Below are positions 22,998 through 41,365 of a stretch of 64,000 bases of DNA, piece by piece. Numbering within the stretch: the stretch's first letter is position 1; each line of letters starts with the position of its first letter. Source of the DNA: Adineta steineri (lineage: Eukaryota; Rotifera; Eurotatoria; Adinetida; Adinetidae); the NCBI GenBank assembly GCA_905250115.1, contig CAJNOI010000030.1:521054-585053 (forward strand), written 5' to 3'. The position numbers and the translations under genes were made by a program. Below the pieces are notes generated by a model. That model made no database searches. It saw nothing but the letters and a program-made list of their open reading frames with translations, and was not told the origin of the DNA.

Positions 22998-24473
22998 ATG
23001 CCACTGTCATCTGCACTTCAAGCGCGTTTGATTGAACGAGGTATTCTTAATGCCTCGAATATAAATGCTGCACTTGGTTTGTAATATTTATTTAAGTCTA
23101 TTGTCTTTCTAAAATATTTTTCTTCTTGAAGATGCTAGTGCAGCAAATGACGAAGACAATGAAGAAATATTTGCTGAAAGTTATGATGAACGTGATGATC
23201 ATCATTCAGCGTCAACAGCCGCTGCAGCAGCAGCATCAGCAACAGTACCAAAAAAAGTATATCGATTATTATAAAAAAATATATATATTCATTTTGTATT
23301 GTATAGAGTACTTCAAGTACTTTCTCAGCTGCTGATGTTCTTATTGAATCAGAAGAATGTATCAAATGTCCAAATAAATGGAATCCATATCATACTTGTG
23401 TTGAATATTGTAAAAAACGGTAAAAAAAAATAATAATAGTTTTTCTAAAAGATACTAGGAAAAATTCAAAGTTGGAACTATCCCTTTTCCTGATGTATCG
23501 CTGTAGTCCTCTAAGTACATATCGTAGTGTTAATATGACTTTCATCACTTGACTGAATTTCTGACAGTTGTAGTTTCTCTAATATATTCATTTGAATAGA
23601 TATGGAATTAAACATTATACACCAGATCCTGAAATTGAAAAACGACGTCGAAGAATGTTGAAAAAATATCCATTACCAAGCAATTGGCGTGAAGTACCTG
23701 ATGCTAATTTAGATCGATGTTATTATTGGAATTTAGAAACTGATGAAGTATCATGGTTACCACCATCTCATCCACGATCACATATAACGCAATCAGCTAT
23801 TAAAATAAAACGTAACAAACAAAGGAAATTTGAAATTATAGACAAGATTTAAAATAAATATTTTAGATAAAGAAATGGAAAGAAAAGTAGTAGAAGCTCA
23901 ACGACAAGCATCTGGATCATCGAAAAAGAAAAAGAAGAAGAAAAATCCAGACGATGTAAAAACATTTTGCTAAAAAAATAAGTTTATTTCTAAAAGTAAT
24001 TTTGCTTTTTTTAGATTGGAGAACGATCCGATACAGATGAAGAAGATTTAAATCCTGTACAAAAATTAAAACGTAAAATTGGTAAGTATATCAAATTTTT
24101 CTTAGTTAATAATTCATTATTCTGCATTTTAGCTGGTAAAATGCTCAATTATGATGCTGATCCAGTATGTTATCTGAATTATATAATATTGTTAGTACAT
24201 ATTGGGTTTTTTTTCTCACTATATTTTAGATGGATCCATCCTCTTATTCTGATGTACCAAGGTAAGCGTATTGGGAGAAATTATTTTGTTTATTGTTATT
24301 ATTATTTTAGAGGAAATTGGGCATCTGGTCTTGATCTGAAAGGTAAAGCAAAAACTGGTGCTGATGAAACAGCTAGTGGGGAATTATTTCAAATGCGTCC
24401 GTATCCATCACCGGGTGATATTCTTCGTATGAATGCTGAAGGTGGATCAAAGAAAAAATCCAAACATACATAA
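22998..24473 (+). CDS. PQBP1: Polyglutamine-binding protein 1
   Basis: Nine exons (22998-23076, 23132-23256, 23307-23419, 23600-23811, 23867-23955, 24015-24081, 24133-24164, 24230-24261, 24311-24473) give 303 residues. The start [17 protein letters not shown] matches the PQBP1 N-terminus. A WW domain follows ([20 protein letters not shown] through VSWLPP). The C-terminal segment has the family hallmarks [26 protein letters not shown] and [18 protein letters not shown]. The C-terminal motif binds the U5 15-kDa spliceosomal protein and the WW domain binds Pro-rich partners, so the protein links transcription and splicing in the nucleus. The polar repeat domain of vertebrate PQBP1 is replaced by a short Ser/Lys-rich stretch, and there is a poly-Ala run after the acidic part. 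The gene-end and start assignments are secure. Confidence 0.95.
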
Positions 24474-24871
24474 ATTTTTGTTGTAAAAAAAGTCAAGACT
24501 AAAAATAGTTGTTATATTAATAAATATATTTGTTTTTGTGTTTCGGATCTTAACAATACGAACCATGTATTTGTTTTCTTTTTTTTTCAGATTCATATAT
24601 ATATATATAATCAAAATTAATTTGTATTTGAAAGTAAGTGAATTTAAAGTTTTTATTAATATATATAAAGATTTCCATCGTCTAATCAAAATAAAATGTC
24701 GAAACTATTTTCTTTTTTTATAAAACAAAAGAAAATATTCTTTTTATCATTTTAATTAAGTAAGAATTATTTTTTCTTATAACTAAAACAAAGCAAGCAC
24801 ACGCACTAAAACTAAATTACAGTGAATAAATTGTTTTTGTTTCTTCTTCTAAACATATATAAATGTAACGT

Positions 24872-27171
24872 TTAAATTCGTACCCAAATAATTCCATTAT
24901 CAATATGTACAACGAAACCGGTTGTTTCATCTCGATATTGTTGTGGATAAGAATTTACTTTTGTTGTTGTTGTTGTTGTTACTTTATTAATCATTGGTAT
25001 TGAATTCTTTGATTCTTGTTTATTAATTTTCTCAGTTGTTGTATATTTTTCAATTGGTATTGGTTTATTACTTGTTACGATTGAAGAAGATTTGGAAATT
25101 TGTTTCTGAGGTTTTTCATTTGTTGAAGAAAGTAGATTAACTAATAAATATCTATATGTACTTATTTCGGACCAAAGATTAACAGCATTTTCACGTATTT
25201 GTACAATAATACCATCTAATTCTGGTAATTCACTTTGTAATTGTTTATATTCTCGATCGGATAATTCATAACGTTGACGATTTTGTTCAATTATATTATG
25301 AAGATCATCTTGAAGTTGTTCTTGAAGAAAAAAAATTCATTATTTTCAAAAACGAAATTTGTTTGATATTTACCTAATTTATCCTTAAGTAATTGATTTT
25401 CTTCAATTAATGTTTGATGTTCTTTTTTTGTTGAATCTAATTCCGTATGAACTTTATATGTCTTAGTTAAATCTTGTTGTTGTTCTTGACGTTTAAGTAA
25501 TTCATTTTGAATTGTATCTAATTTTGTTTTATATAAAATTTCTAATTCATCTAAACTTATTCTATGAAATTCTTGATAATCTTGACTAAATATTAAAACA
25601 ACGAAATATTTAAATATGATACAAAAAAAAATAACAAACCGAATTTGTTTAACAATATTATGAAATTCATTTTGATTGAATTGTGTATTTAAATCATGTT
25701 GAATCTTTTCTAAATATTCAAATTCTTGTTGACGTCGTTCATAAAATTCTTGTTCAAATGATAATTGTTCTCGTAAAGTATATAAACTATTTTCATTTTC
25801 CATTCGTTCGTATGTTATTGTATCATATTCATTTGATAATTCAATTAACTTATTCATATATTCATTAAAATGAGATTTATATGTCTAAAATAAAAAAAAG
25901 TACTGAGTTTAGCTAATTATATCTTGATTGTTAGAAGATTCTCAATCAAGGTTGTCTGAAGAATATGTAGTGTACACTAATTGCTCATCCAAATAAGCGG
26001 AAAAAAAACATATTTTTTTGTATCCTCGACATTCTTAAATAGATAGCTCGAGTTCCGGTCTGGAATTGCTGTATATGATGGACAGGGTTGACAGTCGAAA
26101 TTAATATTTATTGGACTTGTCAAAGCAGACTTCAACGTTTGTTGTTTTTTATTTCGCACTTAAAGCGCACTCTTGAAATTTTTTTGTACTCCCCTCATTT
26201 GCGATAAGATGAATTTGCTTATTTATGTCGCTTGACATAACTATGATAATAAATTATCGATAAATACTGGTGATGAAAAACTTAATTGTTATTATTATGT
26301 TAGGACATATTCTTACTTGTAAATCTTGTTCTTGCCTTTCATATTGTCGTTTAAGATGTTCTAATTCTTGTAAATTAATTTCCAGTTGTTGTCGCATATG
26401 TCGAATCTGTTCGGAATGTTTCTGGTCATGGGATGTTAGTAACTTCATATTATTTTGATAGAAATTTATATCAAAATCAGCACGTTGTAAACGTATTTGT
26501 AATAATGATTGTGCATGTACTTCTTCATTGATTTTTTTACGTAAACTATTTAATTGAATTTCACTTGGATGTTGATATTTTTTAATCGATTGTTGTTTAT
26601 TATCATTAATTTCAGTTTGTTGTTCTGCTTCTTCGTCTTGTGTATGTCCTATATATTTTCTATAAACATCATTAACTTGTCGACGAAGATTAGTATTTGC
26701 ATTGACTAAGTTTTTAATTTTATCCAAATAATTTTCAAAACGATTATTGAGAGTATTTAATTCACGTTTTTCTCCTTCTTTCGCTGGTTTATGTAGTTCA
26801 TTTATATATGCTGTACTTGAACGAATCCCCATTGTTCTATTAGTTGTTTGCGGTACATGTGAAGTGTTAATTGTTGATGTACTTGTAGAAGTAGACGAAG
26901 GAGTTGATGTTTTCGGTACTGTTTCATTTACTAATGTACGTAAATGATCAACACTTTTGGTACGTTCGTTATTGTTATTTATAGGTATAGTCATTGGAGA
27001 AGGTGGTCTAAGAGGCGTTGATGAACGATCTCTTTCATAATAAATAGTTGCTTTAATTTGTTGATCATTTTGTTTCGATATTTGATGTAGAGAATTTGTA
27101 CTTTGATATGAATAAGAATTATTCATTATCTGTAAATCTTCTCGTGAATCGATTCTCATTACGGGATGCAT
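24872..27171 (-). CDS. Intermediate filament protein
   Basis: Four exons (26317-27171, 25640-25884, 25374-25585, 24872-25320) sum to 586 residues. A Ser/Thr-rich head precedes EKRELNTLNNRFENYLDKIKNL, the conserved coil 1A start of intermediate filaments. Long heptad coiled coil follows, and the rod ends near WSEISTYRYLLVNLL, which corresponds to the helix-termination motif. The tail is short and Thr/Lys-rich, ending WVRI. There is no CaaX box, no obvious nuclear-localisation signal and no clear Ig-fold tail, so a cytoplasmic filament is more likely than a lamin. The start was set at the ATG at 27171; a splice acceptor lies 10 nt upstream, consistent with a 5' UTR intron (27182-27241) or a trans-splice site. 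It would build the cytoskeletal filament network. Confidence 0.85.
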
Positions 27172-27241
27172 TGTTATTTTACTAGTAAATAACAAAAATT
27201 AATCAATAGGAAGAACATATTTGAATAAAAATTATCACTCA

Positions 27242-28949
27242 CCTGTTATTTTCTTCTTCTTTCAATCAATAATTTTTTTGATGAATATGACTAGAAAAAA
27301 ATTTTTTTATCGAACTTGATACATTCAATCTATGCAAATGAGAAACATAAAATTATTGATAAATATTTTTTTTTCTCTTCTTCTTCTTCTTTCAAAAAGG
27401 GTAACTGTTTTGTTATCTTGTTTTCGAGCTCATTTCATGACGATATCTCATTCAAAGAATTAGGGGGAAAAAAAAGTTGAAGAATTTATTTTCATATCTC
27501 TAGTATAATCTTATTTATAAGATCATATTTCATAATCTACATGCCTTCAATTGAGGGACATTTTATTGAATGTACACAATAAAAGTTTTTTTTCAAAAAA
27601 AGCCTTCTATAAGGAAATAAATAAATGCTTATTTGGATACCTGCTGTTAAACATATAGTATTGATAGTAATAACAAGGATGCAACTAATTCTTACTCGTC
27701 GAAGAGAGTCCTTTCATATTTATGGTTGTATATGTATATGCGACTTTTTTTCACTTACACGCACTCGTTTTCTATTCTATGTACATGTCCATCCGAGTTG
27801 AAATGCATGCATATATTATGTGCCGACAGCAGCGGTACTAGGTGTGTATATATATATGCATAGACGATACAACAAATTATCGGTTCGTGTGCACATGCAC
27901 ACATAAGAATATACAGATTAAATGAAAGACGTAAATGTGAAGCAAGAGAGAGAGAGAAAGAGAGAGTAGTGTCGCCAATGAAAGCAAAGAGAAGAGGAAG
28001 AAGAAGAGAAAAATGAAGTATCCTGAAGGTTGATGATAATCATAATTCTGTAGACAAATGATTATCTTGATTATTATTATAAACAAAATAGTTTTTGACA
28101 GAATTTATCTGTTATAAAATAGATGTTGCATCTATTATTATTCAATAGAAAGAGAAGAATGTGTGTGTATATGAACAAATATGATTTCACTTACAAAACT
28201 TTTATGTTTCTTATTCTTCTTTTTCTTTTTTATTCAGTTGAAGTTCATTTGTAACTGACTACTTACAATTGATTACATATATATTCGTTTCGTTCGGGCA
28301 TTGAACAAATTGTATGATGTAATAACTGCTGGACTTTCTGTTGTCGACCGCAATCAATTCGAAGAGTCGTTGTTGGGATTAAAATCGTTGTTGTTATTCT
28401 TGCATAATCATTTGTATCAGATTTCTACATTCTCCTTGTATTCTTCTCCTTTTTCGTTTCATACTTTGCAATTGGATACATTACGATTGATTCTATTCAT
28501 TTTATATAATTGATACTTGAATGCAAACAAGATGGTTTTTATTTTGAACTAATGAATATTGAATTTAGTTAACCTCGATATATAGAAATATTTTTATTTT
28601 CTTAATAATTGATTCAATGTTGATTTAGAATCAATAAATAATAACAAAATATATTTCAAGAGAAATGAAAAACATTTTGTATACAATATTATTTCTTCAT
28701 GAATGATTCAGAGGAATTTTGTTTATCGTCTTTAAGTAAAAAAAAACGAAAGAAATGAATTGAAGATTTAATTTCTATTTGTTCAAAATGACAATAACGT
28801 CTATTGAAATAAGATCTTAATGAAATGAATTTAATACTATTCTTATAGGATAACCTTCTATTCAATATTTTACTTGAACAATCTTCTCAAAAAAAAATTC
28901 TATTGAAATGAATATGTGTTTTAGATAAAAAATTTTTTCTTCTTGTAAA
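27242..28949. other. Intergenic region with GA-rich low-complexity tract
   Basis: About 1.7 kb between the divergent intermediate-filament and EFTU2 genes. A GA-rich microsatellite lies near 27946-27968 and pyrimidine-rich CTT runs near 27376-27394. No gene was found. An acceptor-like TGTTTTAG ends at 28924, 25 nt before the EFTU2 start. Confidence 0.5.
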
Positions 28950-33665
<4,716 letters not shown>

Positions 33666-34285
33666 ATTAACAAATTTGAAAATAACTGTCAGATTCATAT
33701 TGTGTGTCTGTGCGTCTATCTGACAATGTTGTTCTTGTTGTTATTAAAATAAAATTTTCATATAAAAAAAAATAGATTCAAGCAAACTAGAAAATTCTTT
33801 AAAATTTACATCATCTAAAGATAATATTTGATTAATTAGACAGTATATGTTCAATTTTAACTAAAGAAAAGTAATTAAATTGAAAATTATCGACTGACGT
33901 TATAATATCGAAATATCTGAATCTTATTATCAGTAGAAAATCTTGATCATGCAAATTTCGATATTGTTTTATTTTATGGAAAATGATTTGCTCTATGTTA
34001 AATTTAAAAAAAACATTCAGCTAAAAATCATTTACATATAATGAATTAGTTTATTCGTCAATTCAACTATACTATTGCAATATATATAATCAAGCCCATC
34101 TCGGTTTTTTTATCTACCTTTTAAATAAATAAAGGAGAAAAAAGTGCAATAAGACAGACAGGTAGATATTTATATAACATTATCTTATTATCTTCTTTAT
34201 TCACAGAACTACAGTATATGATATTTAGTTATCAGTGATAAAAAAAATATACAGCACGAGAAAGAGTAATAAATAAAAAGAAGAC

Positions 34286-37250
34286 ATGGCTGCACCTGAT
34301 GGAAGATTTGGCACTTTATATAATCGTATAACACGTACACATGTTATTATTACTGCTTTTATAGTTCTTGGTTTACTTTCATTCTCATTACTTATTACTG
34401 CTATTGTTCAAGCACATAGTCGCGGACAAAATACTAATACGAATACGGATACAGTTATTGATAAGAATGGCAGTTGTCTTACTCAAGGATGTATTTCTGC
34501 AGCAAATTATCAATTACGTTCAATAGATTCTACAGCTTCTTCAAGTATATGTACAGATTTTTATAAATATGCATGTGGTGGTTGGAAACAAACACATTTT
34601 ATTCAATCGAATGACGTTGAACGTACAATAATAGGTGATATACTCAATAGACGTGATGCTGACATTGAACGTCTTCTTGATGCACCAATTCCTCAATCGA
34701 ATCCACAAAGTTGGGAATATAAACTTAAGGTTTGCTTTTGAAAAATTTTTGTATTTTTAATTCATATATAATAATATAATTTAGACATATTATTCTGAAT
34801 GTATTGATGATTATGCACGTATACTTGATAGTGGAAAATATATGATAGGAGTTCTACAAGATCCACAAACTATTGATGGTTGGTTTTTATTTGATAATAG
34901 TGCAGCAAATGCTAGTCAAACATCTTTATTAAAAAATCAAAGTTATTATACACAATTATCTCATATACATGGAGATTTTGGTAAATCAAGATATATGTGT
35001 TTTGTTGTTTTAATATAAAATGTATTATTTTTTATTAGGTGTCACAGCTTTATTTGGTATACGTACTAAATTTGATGAAACTGATCCAAGTGTAAAACGA
35101 CTTGAAGTATAGAAAATCGAATGAACATGATTGATTATATATGACTATTCTTTTTTTTTTAAGTTTCATCCAGCTGGTTTGACAATGGAAATAAATGATT
35201 ATGTGGGCAATGACGATATAACGCAGGGCGTAAGTTGAATGCATCTTGAGGGTGTGGGTCTGAGTAGGACAGTAACAACTATGCCCACACCCGCTCTCAA
35301 TAAATTAGTGTAAATATTTACGAATTTATTTTAAAATTTTTTGATTTGTTTGCAGCGTCAAGCAGCATATCAACTTTATATAACTGATGTCGTAGGTATA
35401 TTAGCAAGAGAAGCTAAGATAACTGATGAAAATCTTACGGATCGTGCATTTACTATTGCTAATGATGCATTTACTATTGAAAAACTTCTAGCTGAAGTAT
35501 ATATATGAACACTAATTATTCAAAAGAAATATTATATTGAATATATTTAGAGTCTTCAACGTCATCCTACTGATAATAAACCAGTTGTAACAAATTTACA
35601 AAACATGTCACAAGCATTTTCAGTAAAATCTTCGAAACAAAAAAACAGACACTGATTACTTGATTGAAATTTTCTTTTAGTTTGATTTTGCTGCATTAAT
35701 GGGACATGAATTAGCTGATCCAAATGTTATAAACATCTTAACACCTGTTTATGTAACAAATCAAATGTATTTTCAAGATGTATTCGGAACTATACTAGCA
35801 AATGAAGAGTAAATAAATCATTTTTTATATTTTTAAAAATTTTTTCAATTTAGTCCAATATATCTTCGAATGGTACATAATTATTTACGATGGCGTTTAC
35901 TTTCGACTTACATTGAAGATCTATCATATAATTATGTTCATGCACATCGAATATTCTTGAGTGCTTATTATGGTTATTCATTACATACAACAAATGAAGC
36001 TTTTTGTGCACGTGAAGTTATACGTCGTTTTCCACTTGCTATTCAACGTTTATATACAATGAATTCTGTAGGACATTCAACTTTAACAACAGTAATATAT
36101 CTGTTAAATTCATATAAAATAAAATCATAGTTTATTCTTGTTTAGGTTCGAAATATATTTCTTGCATTAAAAGATGGATTGAAACAATATATTAACGAAC
36201 ATGCAACATGGATGGAGGATGAATCAACAAAGAGATATGCTAGAGAAAAAATTGATGCACTTACAGAATCTATTGGTTATGCACACATTGCTTCGGATGA
36301 TACATTATTAAATAATTACTATGCTGAAGTAAAATTGAATGTCTTCTTTTTCTTTGAAAGATTTTATTTTTAAATAATTATTTAGTTTGAAGTAACTGAT
36401 GATTCACATTTTTTAAATGCAATTAATTATCATCGTTTTCATCGTTGGAGTTTATCAACATCGTTAGCAAATGCAGGTATACTTGATCATTGGGATTTAT
36501 TTGAAACACGAACAAGTCGACTTTTTGATTATATTGCTTCATTTAATCGACTTTTTGTTGTTGGAAGTGGTATGCATGAACCACTTGTTGATTCTCAATG
36601 GCCATGGTAAAATTAGATTTTTTTACTGGTGAAAAAAAAATTGATTTTGCTTCTTTTAAGGCCTATGAATATGGGATCATTAGGAGTTCTACTTGCTCAA
36701 AAACTCTTCGCTAGTATAGATGGTCCAGAAGGTAAATAATTACAGTTACATTTATTGAATATATAAATTTCAAAAAATTTAAGGTCGAACACATTTGGCA
36801 AATGGAACACAATTCGATTGGTGGGCATCGCCAACAATACTCGGCTACAATAAAAGTCGTGACTGTATAACTAATTATTATGTAAATGATTTAAAGCATG
36901 TAGACATTGATATAAATGGTGCTCTTATACGTGTTCGATTAGCTGGTGAACCATTTTCCTCAACAACACTTCGACATATTGGTGCACTTCGTTTTGCATA
37001 TAATGCTTTAATGAAAGATGATCAAATGAAATCATTTAAAATGCCAGGAACATATTATACAAGTGCACAAACATTTTTTCTTGCTTATGCTCAAACACAA
37101 TGTTATCAAAGAGATGGACTTTTCGAAGTCGTACGAACGCAATTAGGTACTTATGATGAACAAATAGCATTAAATACTGCTCTTATTCATATGCCAGAAT
37201 TTGCTCAAGCATTTCAATGTACACCGACACAAGATAAATGTTTTGATTAA
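34286..37250 (+). CDS. Neprilysin-family (M13) protein, predicted catalytically dead
   Basis: Twelve exons (34286-34729, 34785-34980, 35039-35106, 35164-35229, 35356-35496, 35551-35622, 35681-35808, 35854-36091, 36146-36328, 36386-36606, 36661-36731, 36784-37250) encode 764 residues, the normal M13 length. It is a type II membrane protein: short cytoplasmic start, one helix (residues about 19-43), then a Cys-rich ectodomain beginning CTDFYKYACGGW, the M13 hallmark. The domain order continues to the C-terminal FQCTPTQDKCF, as in neprilysin. The zinc-binding HExxH site is replaced by LLAQK (within MGSLGVLLAQKLFASIDG, near residue 595). The downstream ExxxD zinc ligand motif (GENIAD in neprilysin) reads FSSTTLRHIG near residue 665. 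The substrate-binding NAFY segment is also absent. It may act as a receptor or decoy; that role is inferred. Confidence 0.9.
35244..35300. repeat. Intronic hairpin carrying telomere-like hexamers
   Basis: Within M13 intron 4 (35230-35355) the left arm CTTGAGGGTGTGGGT contains TGAGGG plus TGTGGG. The right arm GCCCACACCCGCTCTCAA is its imperfect inverse complement, with a loop of about 24 nt. The left arm is the exact reverse complement of 15 bases in the hexamer array at 16800-16814. Confidence 0.45.
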
Positions 37251-37775
37251 TTAAAATAAATATAAATTTTTTTATTTCTTTTAAAAAATAAATACTTTTC
37301 AAATGCTCATGAATATTCAATCTTTTTATCATTGTGAAGATACTATAAAATATATAAGGGCTTATTGTTTTAGCCATAAATAATCTAATCTTTAACCTTC
37401 ATTTGACCTACTTATATTGGCATTTGTACCCAGCGAAATGTTTAATGAAGAACGATAAGAAATCATACGATTACCATATTTAGTCATTGCATTAGAAAAT
37501 TAAACTTTAATCATATATACTTTTTGTTTAATTTATTTTTACGGATAAGACAAACTTTGAATAAGCTTATCTCAATTCTGATGTTCATATGGAAAAAATA
37601 CAGAAAAATAAAAATCATAAACAAAAACCGAAAGACTAACTAGATAATATCAATACCAAGTGATGTTTGTTTTTTACTGATGAGAAATAATAAAACTACT
37701 TAAAAGATGCCACATAGAAACACAAAAATCTTAAGTATGAATGTATATTTTTTTCATGAATACATTATAGAAACT

Positions 37776-39240
37776 TTAATAATTTCGATTAGCTTCAAAT
37801 AATGATTCACCACCAGCTGCACCACCAACACCACCTTTATATTCACCTTTTGCAGCGGCACCATTAGCCTAGGAAAAACAAAAAAGTTATTTGAATAAAA
37901 TAAATATTTATTTTCTTACTTGAGCACGTTTAACAAGTTGATCTTGTGCATTGGTTATATTTTCGGATTTACCACCCCATGCAGTAAGAACACTAGCTTG
38001 AAGTGCTCGTCCATAACTGAAAGTTAATGCCCATGGTTTTTTGCCTTTATATTGATTAATAGCATTTAAATTAATTGAAGCTTCTTCTTCGGATTGACCA
38101 CCTTAAAAATAAATTTTTATTTATTGAAAAACAAAATATACAACATACCTGAAAGAAAACAAATGCCCGGTACAGCAACAGGTACTGTTCTTTGTAATGC
38201 TGTTACAGTTGCTCGAGCTACTTCTTCTGGAGTGGCTTTTTTCTTACAATCAAAACCTAAATATAACAAATAAGAAATAGTTTTTATTCAGACATAAACA
38301 AAAGGTTGTTTTTCTACATACCAGCAGTAACCATATTTGGTTTAAGTAATGTTCCTTCCAAGAAAACATGATGTTCACTAAGTGATTTGTATGTTGCAGC
38401 TAATACTTTTTCTGTTACACGTTGACATGTTTCTATATCATGATCTCCTTCTGGTAATACCTAAATATAATCGAATAAAAATTTATAGAAAAACAATTTC
38501 AATTATTAAACTTACTTCTGGTTCAACAATTGGTACAAGACCATTCTAAATAAAAATGAGAGAAAAATAAATTACGTATAAAAATCATTTTTATTTTATA
38601 TACTTGTTGACATATCGATGCATAACGTGCTAAAACATTTGCGGTTTCTCGAATACCTAATTCCGATGGTAAACCATCACCGATTTTTAAAGCACATCCT
38701 AAATAAATCAATATTTTATAATTCAAAAAACAATCTTAATTAAATTACATACGCCATTTAGCAAAACGAGCACCATCTTTATAATATTGTGCACATCGTT
38801 CACCAAGACCATCAAGACCTTGTGTTGTATTTTCACCATCAGTGCCAGCCAATGGTACAAGACCTTTATCAACTTTAATACCTGGAATGATACCTTTTTC
38901 TTTTAATATTTGTCGAAATGGTTTGCCATTATCATCTTCTTGATATAATGTTTCATGAAAAAAGATTACACCAGATACATGATTAGCAAGATCTTTTGAA
39001 CCAGTAAAAAGCATTTGACGATATAAACGACGATTTTCTTCATTATTTTCAAGGCCAATGGGTTGAAGACGTTTACCTATGGAACCTACACAAAAAAACA
39101 TCATAAAATACAAAAGTATTTATCTAGATTTTATTACCAGTTGATTCATCAGCTGCTAATAGACCTTTGCCTTTTGCCATAAGAAGATTGGCTGTTTCAA
39201 CCAATTCTCTTTCTTTATCAGGAGATAAATATTGAGGCAT
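37776..39240 (-). CDS. Fructose-bisphosphate aldolase, class I
   Basis: Eight exons (39138-39240, 38753-39085, 38604-38698, 38516-38545, 38322-38460, 38149-38256, 37920-38101, 37776-37868) give 360 residues, the standard class I size. The enzyme cleaves fructose 1,6-bisphosphate to dihydroxyacetone phosphate and glyceraldehyde 3-phosphate in glycolysis and gluconeogenesis. The start [43 protein letters not shown], the Schiff-base lysine region [25 protein letters not shown] and [12 protein letters not shown] are all typical, and the C-terminus ends in the functionally important tyrosine (EANRNY). A splice-acceptor-like TTTTAG abuts the start codon with only one base between, strongly suggesting splicing of a leader to this point. 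It is an ordinary cytosolic enzyme. Confidence 0.97.
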
Positions 39241-41145
39241 GCTAAAATATATATTAATTATATTAAATTAATATTCTGTAATATCTTACTTTAATGAATA
39301 ATATATGGTTCAAAGATAAATTATCTATAATATAAAAACGTAAACATGAAAAACAAATTCATCATATTATTCTATCATGTGAAGAGAAACAGGGGCGTGT
39401 CTGACTGTTTTTCTTTTCGTTTACCCTATGTCGATTATCGAAACGCAATAGAAAAGCGAATAAAATGGCGATGTAAGCATTGTTAATAGAAAGAACGAAA
39501 GAGAAAAAAAACGCAAAACTCAGTTCTATTTATAATGAAAAGAATGATATGATATCATGCGTAAATAAAATATGACCATATACTTTACAGATAATTATTT
39601 CTAAAAGTACTAGAAACTAACAAAAAGAAACACTTTATTAACACGCAATATGTATTATTGTTAAATAAAAACAGTTTGATCTACTTTTTTATGAAAGAAA
39701 AAAGAATAAATAGTAAAGTTGAATTTTTTTGATCGATGTTTGATAAGGCATTAAGTAAATTTCATTATCTAGCGATGATATAGATAATAGATATAATAGA
39801 ATAAAAATTTTGCATAGACATAAATGATTTGCTTTTTTTAATGAAAATAATGTCAAATCGTATACTAAGTAATAAACGAAGGAAAAGCATAAATTAAGAA
39901 AAATATTTTTATTGTATTCGTACGACGTTGATATTTGATTCTTGTCATGTCAATAAATAAATGTACTTGTTATTTGATTAAGGATATACATACTAGATAC
40001 AAAAATTATTATTGGACGTTGTTTTATAGAAAGTTTCGAACGTCTAAACTTCTATCGATCCTCGGCAAATAACGAAAGAGTGAATATATGAATATTGACA
40101 TAAATACGATTTCATCTAGGGAAAAGAAAGCAAAAGATTCCTTATGACTCCTCTAGTATATTTGAAAAATAAAGAAGAAGTCGAAAACAAGTTAATATAT
40201 ACACACACACACGCATAGTCTATGTTTCCAATGTAATAAGTGTGCATAGAATGATTTTTTCGCATAAACTATTCGATGAATACGTGATTGTTATTATAGT
40301 AAAAAAATAAATAAGAAATTTTAACATAATAATACGAAACTGTAATAAGTGACATCTATTGTTATCAATCAGCTGATATAAAAATAGTCAAGGCTCTTGG
40401 TCTGACTCATGAACATCGTAGTTTATTTTTACATAACTTGTCAACAATCACGAAATTTTGAATTTAATGAACTATTATCATGTTATCCTATATAATCATT
40501 TCTATTTATCTATTATCAACACATACATATTATGACTTCGTCTTCCATATATATAATTAAAACTAAATTATTGACTTCATTTAAAATCGATTTATTCCAT
40601 ATTTTGTTTTTCTATTAACTAATAATTATAACGCAAAATAATACAACAAGTTATTGAAATATTTTTATGCGATTATTGATGTAGAAGAATTAATTATTAT
40701 GTTAATCAAAAGGCAAATCTATTCAATGCAATCATCATGTATTTAACCTCAATCAATACAATGAAATACATTCAGTTCATGGTAAAAGAAAGTTGCTTAG
40801 CAATTGTTGAGAGACAATAAGAATTATAGGTACCTATATGGAATTCACTTTTGGAAATACATGGTGGTTCTATAGTTTTAATTCGATAAGATACTTTAAG
40901 AGTTAAATATTAGATAATCAACGTAATGGTATTATCAGTCATCTTATTGTGTTGTATTTACTTCGGAATGATTTAAAACATGTTCGATCATCTGTGAATT
41001 ATTTTTTTATTTTGGAAATCATGAAAATTCGAAGGTATAGAAGAATCCAATGCATTAAGATGATAGAGTCCTCTGACATATTTGAATACATTATAAAAAT
41101 GATGGTAATAAAATTCTGAACAGTTTATCTATAAATGAAACAATC
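39241..41145. other. Intergenic region, no gene seen
   Basis: About 1.9 kb of AT-rich sequence between the divergent aldolase and TJAP1-like genes. It has a short CA run near 40201-40214 and no supportable gene. The hAT-like element at 41146 follows. Confidence 0.5.
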
Positions 41146-41365
41146 CAGTGGCGGATCTAGGATTTTGGAAGGAAGGGGCGATTCCTGACTAGATAGGGGC
41201 GATACCTGAGTGGAGGGGGGCGATTTCGGCTAAAAACAATTTTTGAGTCCAATCGAAGTAGTGTGAATCTATTTTTCGTTCATTTTTGTTGTAAAAAATC
41301 AAAAAAAAAAATCCTAAAGAGGGGGGGGCGATTGCCCCCATCGCCCACCCTTAAATCCGCCACTA
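41146..41365. mobile_element. hAT-like MITE with 8-bp target duplication
   Basis: A 220-bp GC-rich insertion. The left end reads CAGTGGCGGATCTAGGATTT and the right end TTAAATCCGCCACTA, which are inverse complements over the first 10-14 bases. The flanks AAACAATC (41138-41145) and AAACATTC (41366-41373) agree at 7 of 8 positions, as an 8-bp target-site duplication. The interior contains runs such as GGGGGGGCGATT and no coding frame. The [C/T]AGTGGCGG end and the 8-bp duplication point to the hAT superfamily; a non-autonomous copy. Confidence 0.7.
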
